Below, piece after piece: positions 9,205-17,515 of a stretch of 64,000 nt of DNA. The stretch comes from Celeribacter halophilus (GTDB taxonomy: Bacteria > Pseudomonadota > Alphaproteobacteria > Rhodobacterales > Rhodobacteraceae): the NCBI RefSeq assembly GCF_900114135.1, contig NZ_FORY01000008.1, forward strand, positions 124,001 to 188,000, in the 5' to 3' direction. The stretch's first letter is position 1. Each line of letters opens with the position of its first letter. The notes beneath the pieces were generated by a model. The model saw nothing but the letters and a program-made list of their open reading frames with translations, was not told the DNA's origin and made no database searches. The position numbers were made by a program, and so were the translations under genes.

Positions 9205-9230
9205 CGCGGGGCCTTTCGGGGCCCCGTTTT
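9205..9230 (+). terminator. Rho-independent terminator of mscS
   Basis: CGGGGCC (9207-9213) pairs with GGCCCCG (9220-9226) across a 6-nt loop, followed directly by TTTT. Confidence 0.8.
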
Positions 9231-9241
9231 CCTGCGGGATA

Positions 9242-9270
9242 TTGACAGCGCGGCGATGGCCTGAAACATC
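9242..9270 (+). promoter_or_regulatory. Candidate miaA promoter
   Basis: A consensus -35 TTGACA (9242-9247) lies 17 bp before AACATC (9265-9270). The start codon at 9277 is only 7 nt beyond the -10, so transcription would begin about at the ATG. The -10 match is poor. Confidence 0.35.
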
Positions 9271-9276
9271 GCCCCC

Positions 9277-10185
9277 ATGACCCTGCCCTTCGACATATCG
9301 CCCACGCAGCCCGTGCTGATCGCCGGACCCACAGCCTCCGGCAAGTCGGCACTTGCGCTTGACATTGCCGAGCGTCAGGGCGGCGTGATCATCAATGCCG
9401 ATGCGCTTCAGGTCTTTGACAACTGGCGGGTTCTGACCGCACGCCCCTCTCCCGAAGACGAAGCCCGCGCACCCCATGTGCTTTACGGGCATGTCGCCGG
9501 AGACGAGATCTATTCGGTCGGTCACTGGCTGCGCGATGTGACGCCCTATCTGAATGGTGCGAAGCGTCCGATCATCGTTGGCGGCACGGGGCTGTATTTC
9601 ACCGCGCTGACCGAAGGGCTGGTGGAGATCCCCCCCACGCCCGACACGATCCGTCAAGAAGCGGACCAACGTCGTGCCGATGAGGGCAATCACGCAGGGC
9701 TATTGGCAGAGCTTGACGCGGAAGACCCTGAAACCGCGGGAAAAATCGACCGGTTGAACCCGATGCGAGTCCAGCGCGCGTGGGAAGTTCTGCGGGCCAC
9801 AGGGCGCGGTCTGGCCGCGTGGCAGGCCGACACACCGCCGCCCTTGATGCCGCTTGCGAACTGCTGTCCGGTGCTGCTTGAGGCCGACAAGGACTGGCTC
9901 AACGCCCGCATCGCGCAGCGATTCGAGATCATGCTGGCCCAAGGCGCTCTGGACGAGGCACAGGCCAATCTGGCAGGCTGGAACCCCGCCGCTCCCGCCT
10001 CCAAAGCCATCGGTGCGCCCGAATTGATCGCCCATTTGCGCGGCGAAATGGGTCTGGAGGAGGCCAAAGAGGCCGCAACCATCGCCACACGGCAATATGC
10101 CAAGCGTCAACGCACATGGTTTAGAGCGCGTATGAAGGCCTTCCACAAGATATCGCTGCCTTGCGCAGAGATTGCGGATAGCTAA
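9277..10185 (+). CDS. miaA: tRNA dimethylallyltransferase
   Basis: MiaA adds a dimethylallyl group to A37 of tRNAs that read codons starting with U. The 302-residue protein has the P-loop [15 protein letters not shown], the substrate region [12 protein letters not shown], the GGTGLYF motif and the C-terminal [13 protein letters not shown]. No Shine-Dalgarno sequence precedes the ATG, which fits the leaderless transcript suggested by the promoter position. It lies between mscS and an AraC-type regulator rather than beside hfq, its partner in enterobacteria. Confidence 0.95.
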   Translation: MTLPFDISPTQPVLIAGPTASGKSALALDIAERQGGVIINADALQVFDNWRVLTARPSPEDEARAPHVLYGHVAGDEIYSVGHWLRDVTPYLNGAKRPIIVGGTGLYFTALTEGLVEIPPTPDTIRQEADQRRADEGNHAGLLAELDAEDPETAGKIDRLNPMRVQRAWEVLRATGRGLAAWQADTPPPLMPLANCCPVLLEADKDWLNARIAQRFEIMLAQGALDEAQANLAGWNPAAPASKAIGAPELIAHLRGEMGLEEAKEAATIATRQYAKRQRTWFRARMKAFHKISLPCAEIADS

Positions 10186-10205
10186 ACAAATGCACATATC
10201 ACATT

Positions 10206-10222
10206 GAAAACAAAATGTTTTC
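10206..10222. repeat. Inverted repeat directly upstream of the araC-type promoter
   Basis: GAAAAC (10206-10211) and GTTTTC (10217-10222) form a perfect 6-bp inverted repeat with a 5-bp AT spacer, ending two bases before the -35 element. Its position suits a transcription-factor site. Confidence 0.4.
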
Positions 10223-10223
10223 T

Positions 10224-10251
10224 TTGACTCGCCCTCTGTGAGGTCTAATCT
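10224..10251 (+). promoter_or_regulatory. Sigma-70-type promoter of the AraC-family gene
   Basis: TTGACT (10224-10229), a 16-bp spacer and TAATCT (10246-10251) give a good -35/-10 pair 36 bp before the start codon. Confidence 0.55.
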
Positions 10252-10287
10252 ACGGTTGAAATTGCACAAACCGAACAAGATTGCCCC

Positions 10288-11274
10288 ATGCCCGAGACAA
10301 AACCGCGTAAGATTTTCCAATCCCTGCCCTTGGGGGAATTGTCGAAGGGCGACGTGGCCAAGCCGGAGGCTGCCAAACGCGCCGCAGCCATGCCGCACTC
10401 CGCTCAGGCAACATCCGAGGCGAAACCGCGCAACGCCAAGCCACGCAAGACCCCCGCGCCCAATATTCCCGACATCCCGCCGCAAAGCGCCTATCGCGTC
10501 AACACGCTGGGGCGCGGCACGGGCACGCTGTCCAATGTCAACAAATGGCGCACCGAAGCCATGCGCAGCCATCGTTCGCCGACACTGTTGTGGTTCACCC
10601 GCGGTCAAGGCCGGATCACGGTCGCCGGTGTCACCCGCGGTTTCGGGCCGCACAACCTGATCTACCTGCCAACCCGCACCATGTATGGCTTTGAACCTGT
10701 CGGTCAGGTCATGGGCTACACGGTGCATCTGCCGGACAAGCCGAGCTTTGCCTTGCCCAAAGAGCCGCTGCACATGCGGTTTCGCGAGGTGATCCAGCAA
10801 AACGAGATCACCGGTATGATCGAAGGCTTGCAACGGGAAATCGATGGCGACCGTCCGGGACGTGACCGCGCTATGGAATTTCAGGCGGGTATGATTGCGG
10901 TCTGGCTCGAACGCCAGATGTCGGTGATGCCGGATTACAACCTGACGCCCGATGCCTCGCGCCGTCTCGCCGCCGCCTATACGGCCTTAGTGGAAAGCAA
11001 GCTGCGCGAAGGCTATACAGTTGCGCAATTCGCCGCCGATCTTGGCGTCAGTCCGACGCATTTGACACGGGCCTGCAACATCGCCTGCGGGCGCTCGGCC
11101 TCGGCGATTCTCGCGGATAGGGTGCATTTCGAAGCCCGCCGGATGCTCTCGGAAACCGATCTTCCGATCAAGCAGATTGCGCAAAAACTGGGATTTCACT
11201 CCGCCGCCTATTTCAGCCGCGCCTTTCACAAACACACAGGCCAGTCCCCGCGTGCCTTCCGGCAATCGGCCTGA
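10288..11274 (+). CDS. AraC-family transcriptional regulator
   Basis: The 328-residue protein ends in the double helix-turn-helix of the AraC family: the first unit is near YTVAQFAADLGVSPTHLTR, the second near PIKQIAQKLGFHSAAYFSRA, followed by the signature HKHTGQSPRAFR. The middle third (LLWFTRGQGRITV, then NLIYLPTRTMYGFEP) looks like a cupin-type sensor domain. The first 75 residues are rich in Lys, Pro and Ala and probably disordered. No operon partner is adjacent, so the target genes and inducer are unknown. It has its own promoter with an inverted repeat beside it, which would allow autoregulation. Confidence 0.9.
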   Translation: MPETKPRKIFQSLPLGELSKGDVAKPEAAKRAAAMPHSAQATSEAKPRNAKPRKTPAPNIPDIPPQSAYRVNTLGRGTGTLSNVNKWRTEAMRSHRSPTLLWFTRGQGRITVAGVTRGFGPHNLIYLPTRTMYGFEPVGQVMGYTVHLPDKPSFALPKEPLHMRFREVIQQNEITGMIEGLQREIDGDRPGRDRAMEFQAGMIAVWLERQMSVMPDYNLTPDASRRLAAAYTALVESKLREGYTVAQFAADLGVSPTHLTRACNIACGRSASAILADRVHFEARRMLSETDLPIKQIAQKLGFHSAAYFSRAFHKHTGQSPRAFRQSA

Positions 11275-11400
11275 CACGAGGCTGAGCGGGGCCGTCTGAC
11301 GGGTGTCAGCGGCTCAAGCGGCGCTCAATCATGCCCCTGATACGGCTCTGTGGATTTTTGGTAATTCTGGCGGCGTCTCCGGCGCGGCGCATTGCAACAC

Positions 11401-12060
11401 TCACGATCCGTAGATGATTTTGACGTAGTTCATCGTCTCTTTATAGGGCGGCACGCCGTTGTATTTCTCGACCGCCAAAGGCCCCGCGTTATAGGCCGCA
11501 AGCGCCAGTCGCCAGTTGCCGAACCGGTTGAACATCATCCGCAAATACCGTGCCCCGCCTTCGAGATTTTGCTGCGGGTCGTTGATATTCACACCGAGCA
11601 GCCGCGCGGTCTCCGGCATGAGCTGCGCCAGTCCGGTCGCGCCCTTGGGGCTGCGCGCCGAGGGGTTCCAACCGCTCTCCTGCTGCACAAGGCGCAAGAA
11701 CAGATCGGTCGGAATGTCATGTTTGCGTGCCATAGCCTCCGCCACGGGCAACCACTGGCCCTTATAGCTGCCGGTATATTTTGCCGTGGCCGCATCCGAG
11801 CCGAAACGTTCGGGCTGAAGCGTGACCGAATTGGAATATTGCTGGGCAGCACGCCCGTCGAGCACGGAAAGCTGGGAATCAAAGATCGCCATGCGATTGC
11901 TGGTCGAAAAGATGTCTTCGGCAACAACGCCATCCACAAGGCCGAAAAGCGCGACCGCAACGGCTGCAGCCCGCATCCCCGGACGAAATCGCCCTACACA
12001 GGACAAAGTGCGGGACGAGGTGCGGGACGCGACAACGGAAGTTCCAAACTCTGCATACAT
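11401..12060 (-). CDS. Lytic transglycosylase, SLT domain
   Basis: This enzyme type cleaves peptidoglycan glycan strands in the periplasm. The C-terminal domain has the goose-lysozyme-like features of the family: [14 protein letters not shown] with the catalytic Glu, [16 protein letters not shown], and [10 protein letters not shown]. An N-terminal hydrophobic stretch after a basic region ([17 protein letters not shown]) is the export signal. The start is uncertain: ATG at 12060 fits the promoter found just upstream, a GTG at 12072 is also in frame, and an ATG at 11976 would give a short classic signal peptide. It is divergent from ssb. Confidence 0.88.
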   Translation of the reverse strand: MYAEFGTSVVASRTSSRTLSCVGRFRPGMRAAAVAVALFGLVDGVVAEDIFSTSNRMAIFDSQLSVLDGRAAQQYSNSVTLQPERFGSDAATAKYTGSYKGQWLPVAEAMARKHDIPTDLFLRLVQQESGWNPSARSPKGATGLAQLMPETARLLGVNINDPQQNLEGGARYLRMMFNRFGNWRLALAAYNAGPLAVEKYNGVPPYKETMNYVKIIYGS

Positions 12061-12094
12061 CCAAAAATCCACTTACCACCATCCGATCCCGCGC

Positions 12095-12122
12095 AATATA
12101 GGCGCAAAATCGGAAGTTTCAA
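12095..12122 (-). promoter_or_regulatory. Promoter of the lytic transglycosylase gene
   Basis: On the minus strand TTGAAA (12122-12117), a 16-bp spacer and TATATT (12100-12095) match sigma-70 hexamers well. Expected transcription start near 12088, leaving a leader of about 28 nt to the ATG at 12060. Confidence 0.55.
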
Positions 12123-12219
12123 AGGACAAGCGCACCGAAGGCGGATTTTGGCCTTCCATTGCAGGCGCGGGTTTGGTGTAAGGTGCGTCCAAGTTGAAGA
12201 ATCTCAGGGAGTAGATCGC

Positions 12220-12747
12220 ATGGCCGGTTCCGTGAACAAAGTCATCCTCGTGGGCAATCTGGGCGCGGACCCGGAAGTGCGCACATTCCAGAACGGCGGC
12301 AAGGTGTGCAACCTCCGCGTCGCAACATCCGAGACCTGGAAGGACCGCAACACGGGCGAAAAACGCGACCGCACCCAATGGCACACGGTAGCGATTTTCT
12401 CCGAACCTCTGGCCCGCACCGCAGAGCAATATCTGCGCAAAGGCTCGAAGGTCTATCTCGAAGGCCAGCTGGAAACCCGCAAATGGCAGGACCAACAAGG
12501 CAATGACCGCTACTCCACCGAAGTGGTGCTGCGCCCCTACACCTCGACCATGGTGATGCTCGATGGCCGCTCCGGTGGCGGCGGCGGAGACAACTATGGC
12601 GGTGGTCAAGGTGGCGGCAGCTATGACCAGGGCCCCTCCGGCGGCTACGATCAGGGCGGCTACGGCGGCGGCTCAGGTGGCGCGGGCGGTCCCCAAGGTG
12701 GCGGCTCCAGCCGTCCGTCTCTGGACGACGACGAAATCCCGTTCTAG
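12220..12747 (+). CDS. ssb: Single-stranded DNA-binding protein
   Basis: SSB coats single-stranded DNA in replication and repair. The first 110 residues are the OB fold (start [20 protein letters not shown], with [16 protein letters not shown]). A Gly-rich linker of about 50 residues with Gly-Tyr and Gly-Gln repeats follows, and the protein ends with the acidic tip DDDEIPF, which recruits partner proteins. The ATG at 12220 is preceded by CAGGGAG. Total 175 residues, normal for the family. I saw no alphaproteobacterial LexA box (GTTC-N7-GTTC) upstream. Confidence 0.97.
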   Translation: MAGSVNKVILVGNLGADPEVRTFQNGGKVCNLRVATSETWKDRNTGEKRDRTQWHTVAIFSEPLARTAEQYLRKGSKVYLEGQLETRKWQDQQGNDRYSTEVVLRPYTSTMVMLDGRSGGGGGDNYGGGQGGGSYDQGPSGGYDQGGYGGGSGGAGGPQGGGSSRPSLDDDEIPF

Positions 12748-12778
12748 GTCACACCGACCGGAAACTGTCGATGATTGC

Positions 12779-12806
12779 GAGGAAGCCTTCGGGCTTCCTC
12801 TTTCTT
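12779..12806 (+). terminator. Rho-independent terminator of ssb
   Basis: GAGGAAGCC (12779-12787) and GGCTTCCTC (12792-12800) form a perfect 9-bp stem closed by a stable TTCG tetraloop and followed by TTTCTTTT. Confidence 0.9.
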
Positions 12807-13077
12807 TTGAGCGGTCTGTTTCAGCGCCCAACCAGAAGTCCCGTCAAAAGCGCGGAGATCTGCCAAACCATCCTGCCTTAAAGCAACAGGCTTGCGCCCT
12901 GCCCCTGCTTCGTGGAATAAGGCGCTTTGCGATTGGCTTGTGTCACAAGTTGATTGTGAAAGGCCCACCACATCAACACCCACCAGATCAACAGATTGTG
13001 CGGCGTGTCCCGAAACCCTGTGGTTCAGGTGTATCGAAAAACGCTTTAGCTTGCGCACATCAGCAAAGAGGCTCCCT
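12807..13077. other. Intergenic region between the ssb terminator and kdsA
   Basis: No convincing gene or RNA is seen in this 271-bp stretch. It holds a perfect inverted repeat CTTGTG-T-CACAAG (12937-12949) and must contain the kdsA promoter, although no clear -35/-10 pair stands out. Confidence 0.4.
12937..12949. repeat. 13-bp palindrome upstream of kdsA
   Basis: CTTGTG (12937-12942) and CACAAG (12944-12949) are perfect inverted repeats around one base, about 130 bp before kdsA. It could be a regulator site; no such regulator is encoded next to it. Confidence 0.35.
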
Positions 13078-13902
13078 ATGACCGCCAAAGACGTCTCCAT
13101 CGGCAATGTCACCTTTTCCAACGCCCGCCCCTTCGGCCTGATCGTCGGCCCGTGCCAGTTGGAAAGCCTCGATCACGCCCGTATGCTGGCCGAAAAGATC
13201 GCCGAGGCCTGTGCGCAAACCGGCACTGAATTTGTGTTCAAAGGCTCCTATGACAAGGCCAACCGCAGCTCCCTGTCCGGAAAACGCGGTCTTGGCGCCG
13301 AAAAAGGCCTCACCATCCTGTCGAAAATCCGCGAGGAATTCGGCTGTCCGGTGATCACCGATGTGCATGAAGCCGCGCAATGCGCTATGGCCGCCGAAGC
13401 CGTCGACATCCTGCAAATCCCGGCCTTCCTATGCCGCCAGACCGACCTTCTGCTGGCCGCAGGCGAAACCGGCAAAGCCATCAATGTCAAAAAAGGACAG
13501 TTCCTCGCCCCTTGGGACATGGACAATGTCGCCGCAAAACTCGCCTCCACCGGCAATGAAAAAATCATGCTCTGCGAACGCGGCACCTCCTTTGGCTACA
13601 ACACGCTCGTGAGCGACTTCCGTGGCCTGCCGCGTATGGCGCAAACCGGCTATCCGGTCATCATGGACGCCACACATTCGGTGCAGCAACCGGGCGGACA
13701 AGGCACATCCACCGGCGGTGACCGGACCATGGTCCCCGTGCTGGCCCGTGCCGCCGTGGCCGTGGGCGTTGCAGGGCTCTTCATCGAAACCCATGAAGAC
13801 CCCGACAACGCACCGTCTGACGGGCCGAACATGCTGCGGATCGAAGACCTCGCTCCGCTTCTGGCAACGCTTCACGCGCTCGACACAGTCGTCAAACCCT
13901 GA
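13078..13902 (+). CDS. kdsA: 3-deoxy-8-phosphooctulonate synthase (Kdo-8-phosphate synthase)
   Basis: KdsA condenses phosphoenolpyruvate with arabinose 5-phosphate to make Kdo-8-phosphate for the LPS inner core. The 274-residue protein has the family segments [38 protein letters not shown] and the C-terminal [11 protein letters not shown] and [13 protein letters not shown]. The start at 13078 gives the usual family length and has AAGAGG before it. It is not joined to pyrG or eno as in some relatives; a TfoX-domain gene follows 21 bp later. Confidence 0.96.
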   Translation: MTAKDVSIGNVTFSNARPFGLIVGPCQLESLDHARMLAEKIAEACAQTGTEFVFKGSYDKANRSSLSGKRGLGAEKGLTILSKIREEFGCPVITDVHEAAQCAMAAEAVDILQIPAFLCRQTDLLLAAGETGKAINVKKGQFLAPWDMDNVAAKLASTGNEKIMLCERGTSFGYNTLVSDFRGLPRMAQTGYPVIMDATHSVQQPGGQGTSTGGDRTMVPVLARAAVAVGVAGLFIETHEDPDNAPSDGPNMLRIEDLAPLLATLHALDTVVKP

Positions 13903-13923
13903 GCCGCCAAAGCGCCCCTGCCT

Positions 13924-14262
13924 GTGCCTGCCCCCGTCTCCTCCATTCGCAACCTTGGCCCCGCATCTGACGCAAATTTCGCAGCTGCGGGGATCAAGAG
14001 CGCCGAAGAGCTGCGCGCGCTAGGACCGGACGCCGCCTATGCGCGGCTTCTGGCAAGCGGCCACCGCCCACATTTCATCGGCTATTACGCGATGGTGATG
14101 GGGCTACAGGGCCGTCCGTGGAACGATTGCAAAGGCAAGGAAAAAGAGGCGCTTCGCACGCGCTTTGACGCAATTGTCGCCTCGGTCGCCGCTGATACTT
14201 CCGCCGCGCCCAGCGGTATTGAGGCCGCGCTCAACGAGATCGGAACAGGTCTCAAACGATAA
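13924..14262 (+). CDS. TfoX C-terminal-domain protein
   Basis: The 112-residue protein consists of the C-terminal domain of the TfoX/Sxy family only, a helix-hairpin-helix-like fold: SIRNLGPASDANFAAAGI, SAEELRALG, HFIGYYAMVMGLQGRPWNDC. TfoX/Sxy proteins activate competence genes in some gammaproteobacteria, but here the N-terminal domain is missing and no competence gene is nearby, so that role is not implied. The start is a GTG with no strong ribosome site, 21 bp after kdsA, suggesting translation linked to kdsA. Confidence 0.82.
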   Translation: MPAPVSSIRNLGPASDANFAAAGIKSAEELRALGPDAAYARLLASGHRPHFIGYYAMVMGLQGRPWNDCKGKEKEALRTRFDAIVASVAADTSAAPSGIEAALNEIGTGLKR

Positions 14263-14330
14263 CGCCCGCCCCCGACATCTAAGCACCGGATAAAACCGGT
14301 CCGGCTTTCTGATGGCAAAAATACTCATAG

Positions 14331-14359
14331 AAAAAGGCCGCCCCCAAGGAGCGGCCTTT
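14331..14359 (-). terminator. Rho-independent terminator of ndk
   Basis: On the minus strand AAAGGCCGC and GCGGCCTTT form a 9-bp stem with a 9-nt loop, followed by a run of five T. The same stem may also slow transcription arriving from the TfoX-domain gene. Confidence 0.8.
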
Positions 14360-14394
14360 CGCATGTCCAAAACATAACGGAAAGGGTGTGCCCC

Positions 14395-14817
14395 TTAGCC
14401 GACCAGTTCGAGACCGGAGAAGAAGAATGCAATCTCTTGCGCTGCGGTTTCCGGAGCGTCGGAACCGTGCACGGAGTTTTCACCGATGGACAGGGCGAAC
14501 TCTTTGCGGATGGTACCTTCTGCGGCTTCTGCCGGATTGGTCGCGCCCATGATTTCACGGTTTTTCGCAATCGCGTCTTCACCTTCGAGCACCTGAACCA
14601 CGATCGGCTCGGAGATCATGAATTCGCACAGTTCGCCGAAGAACGGACGGTCTTTGTGAACGCCGTAGAACTCTTGCGCTTGAGCAAGGGTCAGCTGGAT
14701 GCGCTTGGATGCGACAACGCGCAGGCCGGCTTCTTCGAACTTGGCAACGATTTTGCCCGTGAGGTTGCGTTTGGTGGCATCGGGTTTGATGATGGAGAAT
14801 GTGCGCTGGATCGCCAT
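14395..14817 (-). CDS. ndk: Nucleoside diphosphate kinase
   Basis: Ndk moves the gamma phosphate between nucleoside triphosphates and diphosphates through a phosphohistidine. All landmarks are present in 140 residues: [13 protein letters not shown] at the N-terminus, [11 protein letters not shown], and the active-site histidine in [15 protein letters not shown] lies before the ATG. It is a single-gene unit with its own terminator, divergent from the ABC-F gene. Confidence 0.98.
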   Translation of the reverse strand: MAIQRTFSIIKPDATKRNLTGKIVAKFEEAGLRVVASKRIQLTLAQAQEFYGVHKDRPFFGELCEFMISEPIVVQVLEGEDAIAKNREIMGATNPAEAAEGTIRKEFALSIGENSVHGSDAPETAAQEIAFFFSGLELVG

Positions 14818-14956
14818 TGGATGAGCCTCATAGTGATGTCAAAGGAACGGGCCGGACCGAAAAGCCCCGCCCAAAGATTGCGCGCCGGATAGCATGAGGC
14901 GCGCCGATTGAAAAGCGGCGATTGACCTTCCGTGAAACGTCAGGCAAGTCAGCAAC

Positions 14957-16807
14957 ATGTTAAAGATCCAAAACATCACATATTCCGTCGAAGGCCGCAC
15001 TCTCATCGAAGAGGCGTCCGTCACCATTCCCACCGGCCATAAGGTCGGCATCGTGGGACGCAACGGCGCGGGCAAGACGACGCTCTTTCGCATCATCAAG
15101 GGCGAACTGGTGTTGGAGACCGGCGCCATCGAGATTCCCAAACGCGCCCGCATCGGCGGCGTGGCTCAGGAGGTGCCGGGCAACGAGGTTTCCCTGCTGG
15201 ATACGGTTCTGGCCGAGGACAAGGAACGCGCCAGCCTCATGCAGGAGGCCGAGACCGCGACCGATCCGCACAGGATTGCCGATATCCAGACCCGTCTGGC
15301 CGATATCGACGCATGGAGTGCCGAAGGCCGTGCCTCAAGCATTCTCAAAGGTCTGGGATTTACCGACAAGGAAATCCAGATGCCCTGCTCCGCCTTTTCC
15401 GGCGGCTGGCGGATGCGTGTGGCCTTGGCAGGCGTGCTGTTTTCCCAGCCGGATTTCCTGCTGCTCGACGAGCCGACCAACTATCTCGATCTCGAAGGTG
15501 CGCTCTGGCTTGAGACCTATCTCGCCAAATATCCGCATACGGTGCTGCTGATTTCCCATGACCGCGCCCTGCTCAACCGTGCGGTAGGCGCGATCCTGCA
15601 TCTCGAAGGCAAGAAACTGACGCTGTATTCCGGCGGTTACGACGATTTCGCCAAGACCCGCGCCGCCCAACGTGCGGTTCAGGCCGCCGCCGCCAAGAAA
15701 CAAGACCTGCATCGTGCGCATTTGCAGAGCTTTGTGGACCGGTTCAAGGCCAAGGCCTCGAAAGCCAAACAGGCGCAGAGCCGTGTTAAAATGCTGGAGA
15801 AGATGGAAACCATCACCGCGCCCGAAGATGCGGCGCGTGTGGTCTTTTCCTTCCCCGAACCCGAAGAACTGTCGCCCCCCATCATCAATATGGAGGGCGT
15901 GTCGGTCGGCTATGACGGCAAGGCGGTTTTGCAACGACTGAACCTGCGGATTGATCAGGACGACCGGATCGCGCTTTTGGGGCGCAACGGCGAGGGCAAA
16001 TCGACGCTCTCGAAACTCCTGTCCAACCGTCTGGACCCGATGGGCGGGCAGATCACGCGGCACAACAAGCTGCGCATCGGCTTTTTCGCCCAGCATCAGG
16101 TGGATGAATTGCACCTGAACGAAACACCCTTGCAGCATTTGCAAAGCGCCCTGCCCGGTTTTTATCCGCCGAAACTGCGGGCCAAACTGGCGGGATTCGG
16201 TCTCGGGGCCGATCAGGCCGATACCGAGGTCGGACGTCTTTCAGGGGGCCAGAAAGCCCGCCTGTCGCTTTTGCTCGCCACGCTGGATGCGCCGCATCTC
16301 TTGATCCTCGACGAGCCGACCAACCACCTCGACATCGAAAGCCGCGAGGCTCTGGTCGAGGCGCTCACGGCCTACACCGGTGCCGTGGTGCTGGTGTCTC
16401 ACGACATGCACCTTCTGAGCCTCGTGGCCGACCGGCTGTGGCTGGTCAAAGATGGCCGCGTCTCCCCCTATGAGGAAGATCTCGACGCCTATCGCAAACT
16501 TCTGTTGCAAGGCGACGACAAGCCCAAATCCGAGAAGAAAGAGAAAGCCGCGCCCAAGCCCCGCAAAGCCAGCCGCGACGAAATTCTTGCCCTGCGTGCC
16601 GAGGTGCGCAAATGTGAGGAACGGGTCAACAAGCTCACGGATATGAGCAAGAAGCTTCAGGTCAAACTCGCCAATCCCGAACTCTACGAGGACAAAGAGG
16701 CCGCAATCGTCTGGCAAAAGAAATATGGCGAAGTGACAGAGGCCACCGAACGCGCCGAGGCGCTCTGGCTGGCAGCACTTGAAAAGCTCGAAAAATCGGG
16801 CGGATAA
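14957..16807 (+). CDS. ABC-F family ATPase
   Basis: ABC-F proteins have two ATPase domains and no membrane part; studied members bind the ribosomal E site and rescue stalled or antibiotic-bound ribosomes. The 616-residue protein shows Walker A GRNGAGKTTLF, signature FSGGWRMR and Walker B LLLDEPTNYLDLEG in the first half; a linker rich in Lys and Gln around residues 240-290; then GRNGEGKSTLSK, LSGGQKARLS and LILDEPTNHLDIES. A Lys-rich segment and coiled-coil-like tail end the protein. The layout is closest to the YheS-type branch and clearly distinct from the second ABC-F protein encoded at 33407-35236. MarC follows after 15 bp. Confidence 0.93.
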   Translation: MLKIQNITYSVEGRTLIEEASVTIPTGHKVGIVGRNGAGKTTLFRIIKGELVLETGAIEIPKRARIGGVAQEVPGNEVSLLDTVLAEDKERASLMQEAETATDPHRIADIQTRLADIDAWSAEGRASSILKGLGFTDKEIQMPCSAFSGGWRMRVALAGVLFSQPDFLLLDEPTNYLDLEGALWLETYLAKYPHTVLLISHDRALLNRAVGAILHLEGKKLTLYSGGYDDFAKTRAAQRAVQAAAAKKQDLHRAHLQSFVDRFKAKASKAKQAQSRVKMLEKMETITAPEDAARVVFSFPEPEELSPPIINMEGVSVGYDGKAVLQRLNLRIDQDDRIALLGRNGEGKSTLSKLLSNRLDPMGGQITRHNKLRIGFFAQHQVDELHLNETPLQHLQSALPGFYPPKLRAKLAGFGLGADQADTEVGRLSGGQKARLSLLLATLDAPHLLILDEPTNHLDIESREALVEALTAYTGAVVLVSHDMHLLSLVADRLWLVKDGRVSPYEEDLDAYRKLLLQGDDKPKSEKKEKAAPKPRKASRDEILALRAEVRKCEERVNKLTDMSKKLQVKLANPELYEDKEAAIVWQKKYGEVTEATERAEALWLAALEKLEKSGG

Positions 16808-16822
16808 GGGAGAGACGGCAGG

Positions 16823-17449
16823 ATGGAGCTACAGGTATTGATCACTGCCTTCATGACGCTGTTCGTCATCATCGACCCGATCGGGCTTGCGCCGCTCTTC
16901 GTGGCCATCACACAGGGGCAAACCGCCCGCCACCGTCGGGCCATCGGGCTGCGGGCGGTGCTGATTGCCTTTGGCATCCTCACTATTTTCGGTCTCTTTG
17001 GCGACCATGTGCTGACCTTCGTCGGCATTTCCATGCCTGCCTTTCGCATCGCGGGCGGTCTTTTGCTGTTTCTGACCGCCTTGGAGATGCTGTTCGAGAA
17101 GCGCACGAAACGCCGCGAGGAACATGCCCAGCACCCTGAACACCAGCCTGTGGAAGACCCTTCTGTTTTCCCGCTGGCCACGCCGCTTCTGGCCGGTCCG
17201 GGGGCGATCACCTCGATGATCCTGTTGATTGATCAGGCCAACGGCATCGCCGGCATCCTGCTGATGCTGGGGGTTCTGGTCGCGGTCCTACTGGTCTGTC
17301 TTGCCTTTTTCGCCCTCTCGGGGGCGATGGAACGCGTTTTCGGGGCCACGGGCATCAATGTGGTCACGCGGTTGATGGGGATGCTTCTGGCGGCTCTCTC
17401 GGTGCAGTCCGTCGCCGACGGGAAAAAGGACATGTTCTTTCTCGGCTGA
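16823..17449 (+). CDS. MarC family integral membrane protein
   Basis: The 208-residue protein is almost entirely hydrophobic with about six membrane segments. It carries MarC/UPF0056 family marks: FVIIDPIGLAPLFV near the N-terminus and PLATPLLAGPGAITSMILL in the middle. A His/Glu/Arg-rich cytoplasmic loop (RTKRREEHAQHPEHQ) separates the two halves. The family was once linked to antibiotic resistance, but its transport substrate is not established. It lies 15 bp after the ABC-F gene and is probably co-transcribed. Confidence 0.9.
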   Translation: MELQVLITAFMTLFVIIDPIGLAPLFVAITQGQTARHRRAIGLRAVLIAFGILTIFGLFGDHVLTFVGISMPAFRIAGGLLLFLTALEMLFEKRTKRREEHAQHPEHQPVEDPSVFPLATPLLAGPGAITSMILLIDQANGIAGILLMLGVLVAVLLVCLAFFALSGAMERVFGATGINVVTRLMGMLLAALSVQSVADGKKDMFFLG

Positions 17450-17479
17450 TCCCTTTGCCCTTTGTCGCAGCACAGCCTG

Positions 17480-17508
17480 CTGACAAATCGTGCGCGGGCC
17501 CCTATCTA
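17480..17508 (+). promoter_or_regulatory. Promoter of the aspartic protease gene
   Basis: CTGACA (17480-17485), a 17-bp spacer and TATCTA (17503-17508). The first base of the ATG (17516) is 8 nt beyond the -10, which places the transcription start at or next to the start codon. Confidence 0.5.
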
Positions 17509-17515
17509 TAGTCTC

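Noticed and set aside
12073-12219. Possible SOS (LexA) control of ssb
   Set aside because: No GTTC-N7-GTTC or GAAC-N7-GAAC motif was found between the divergent genes.
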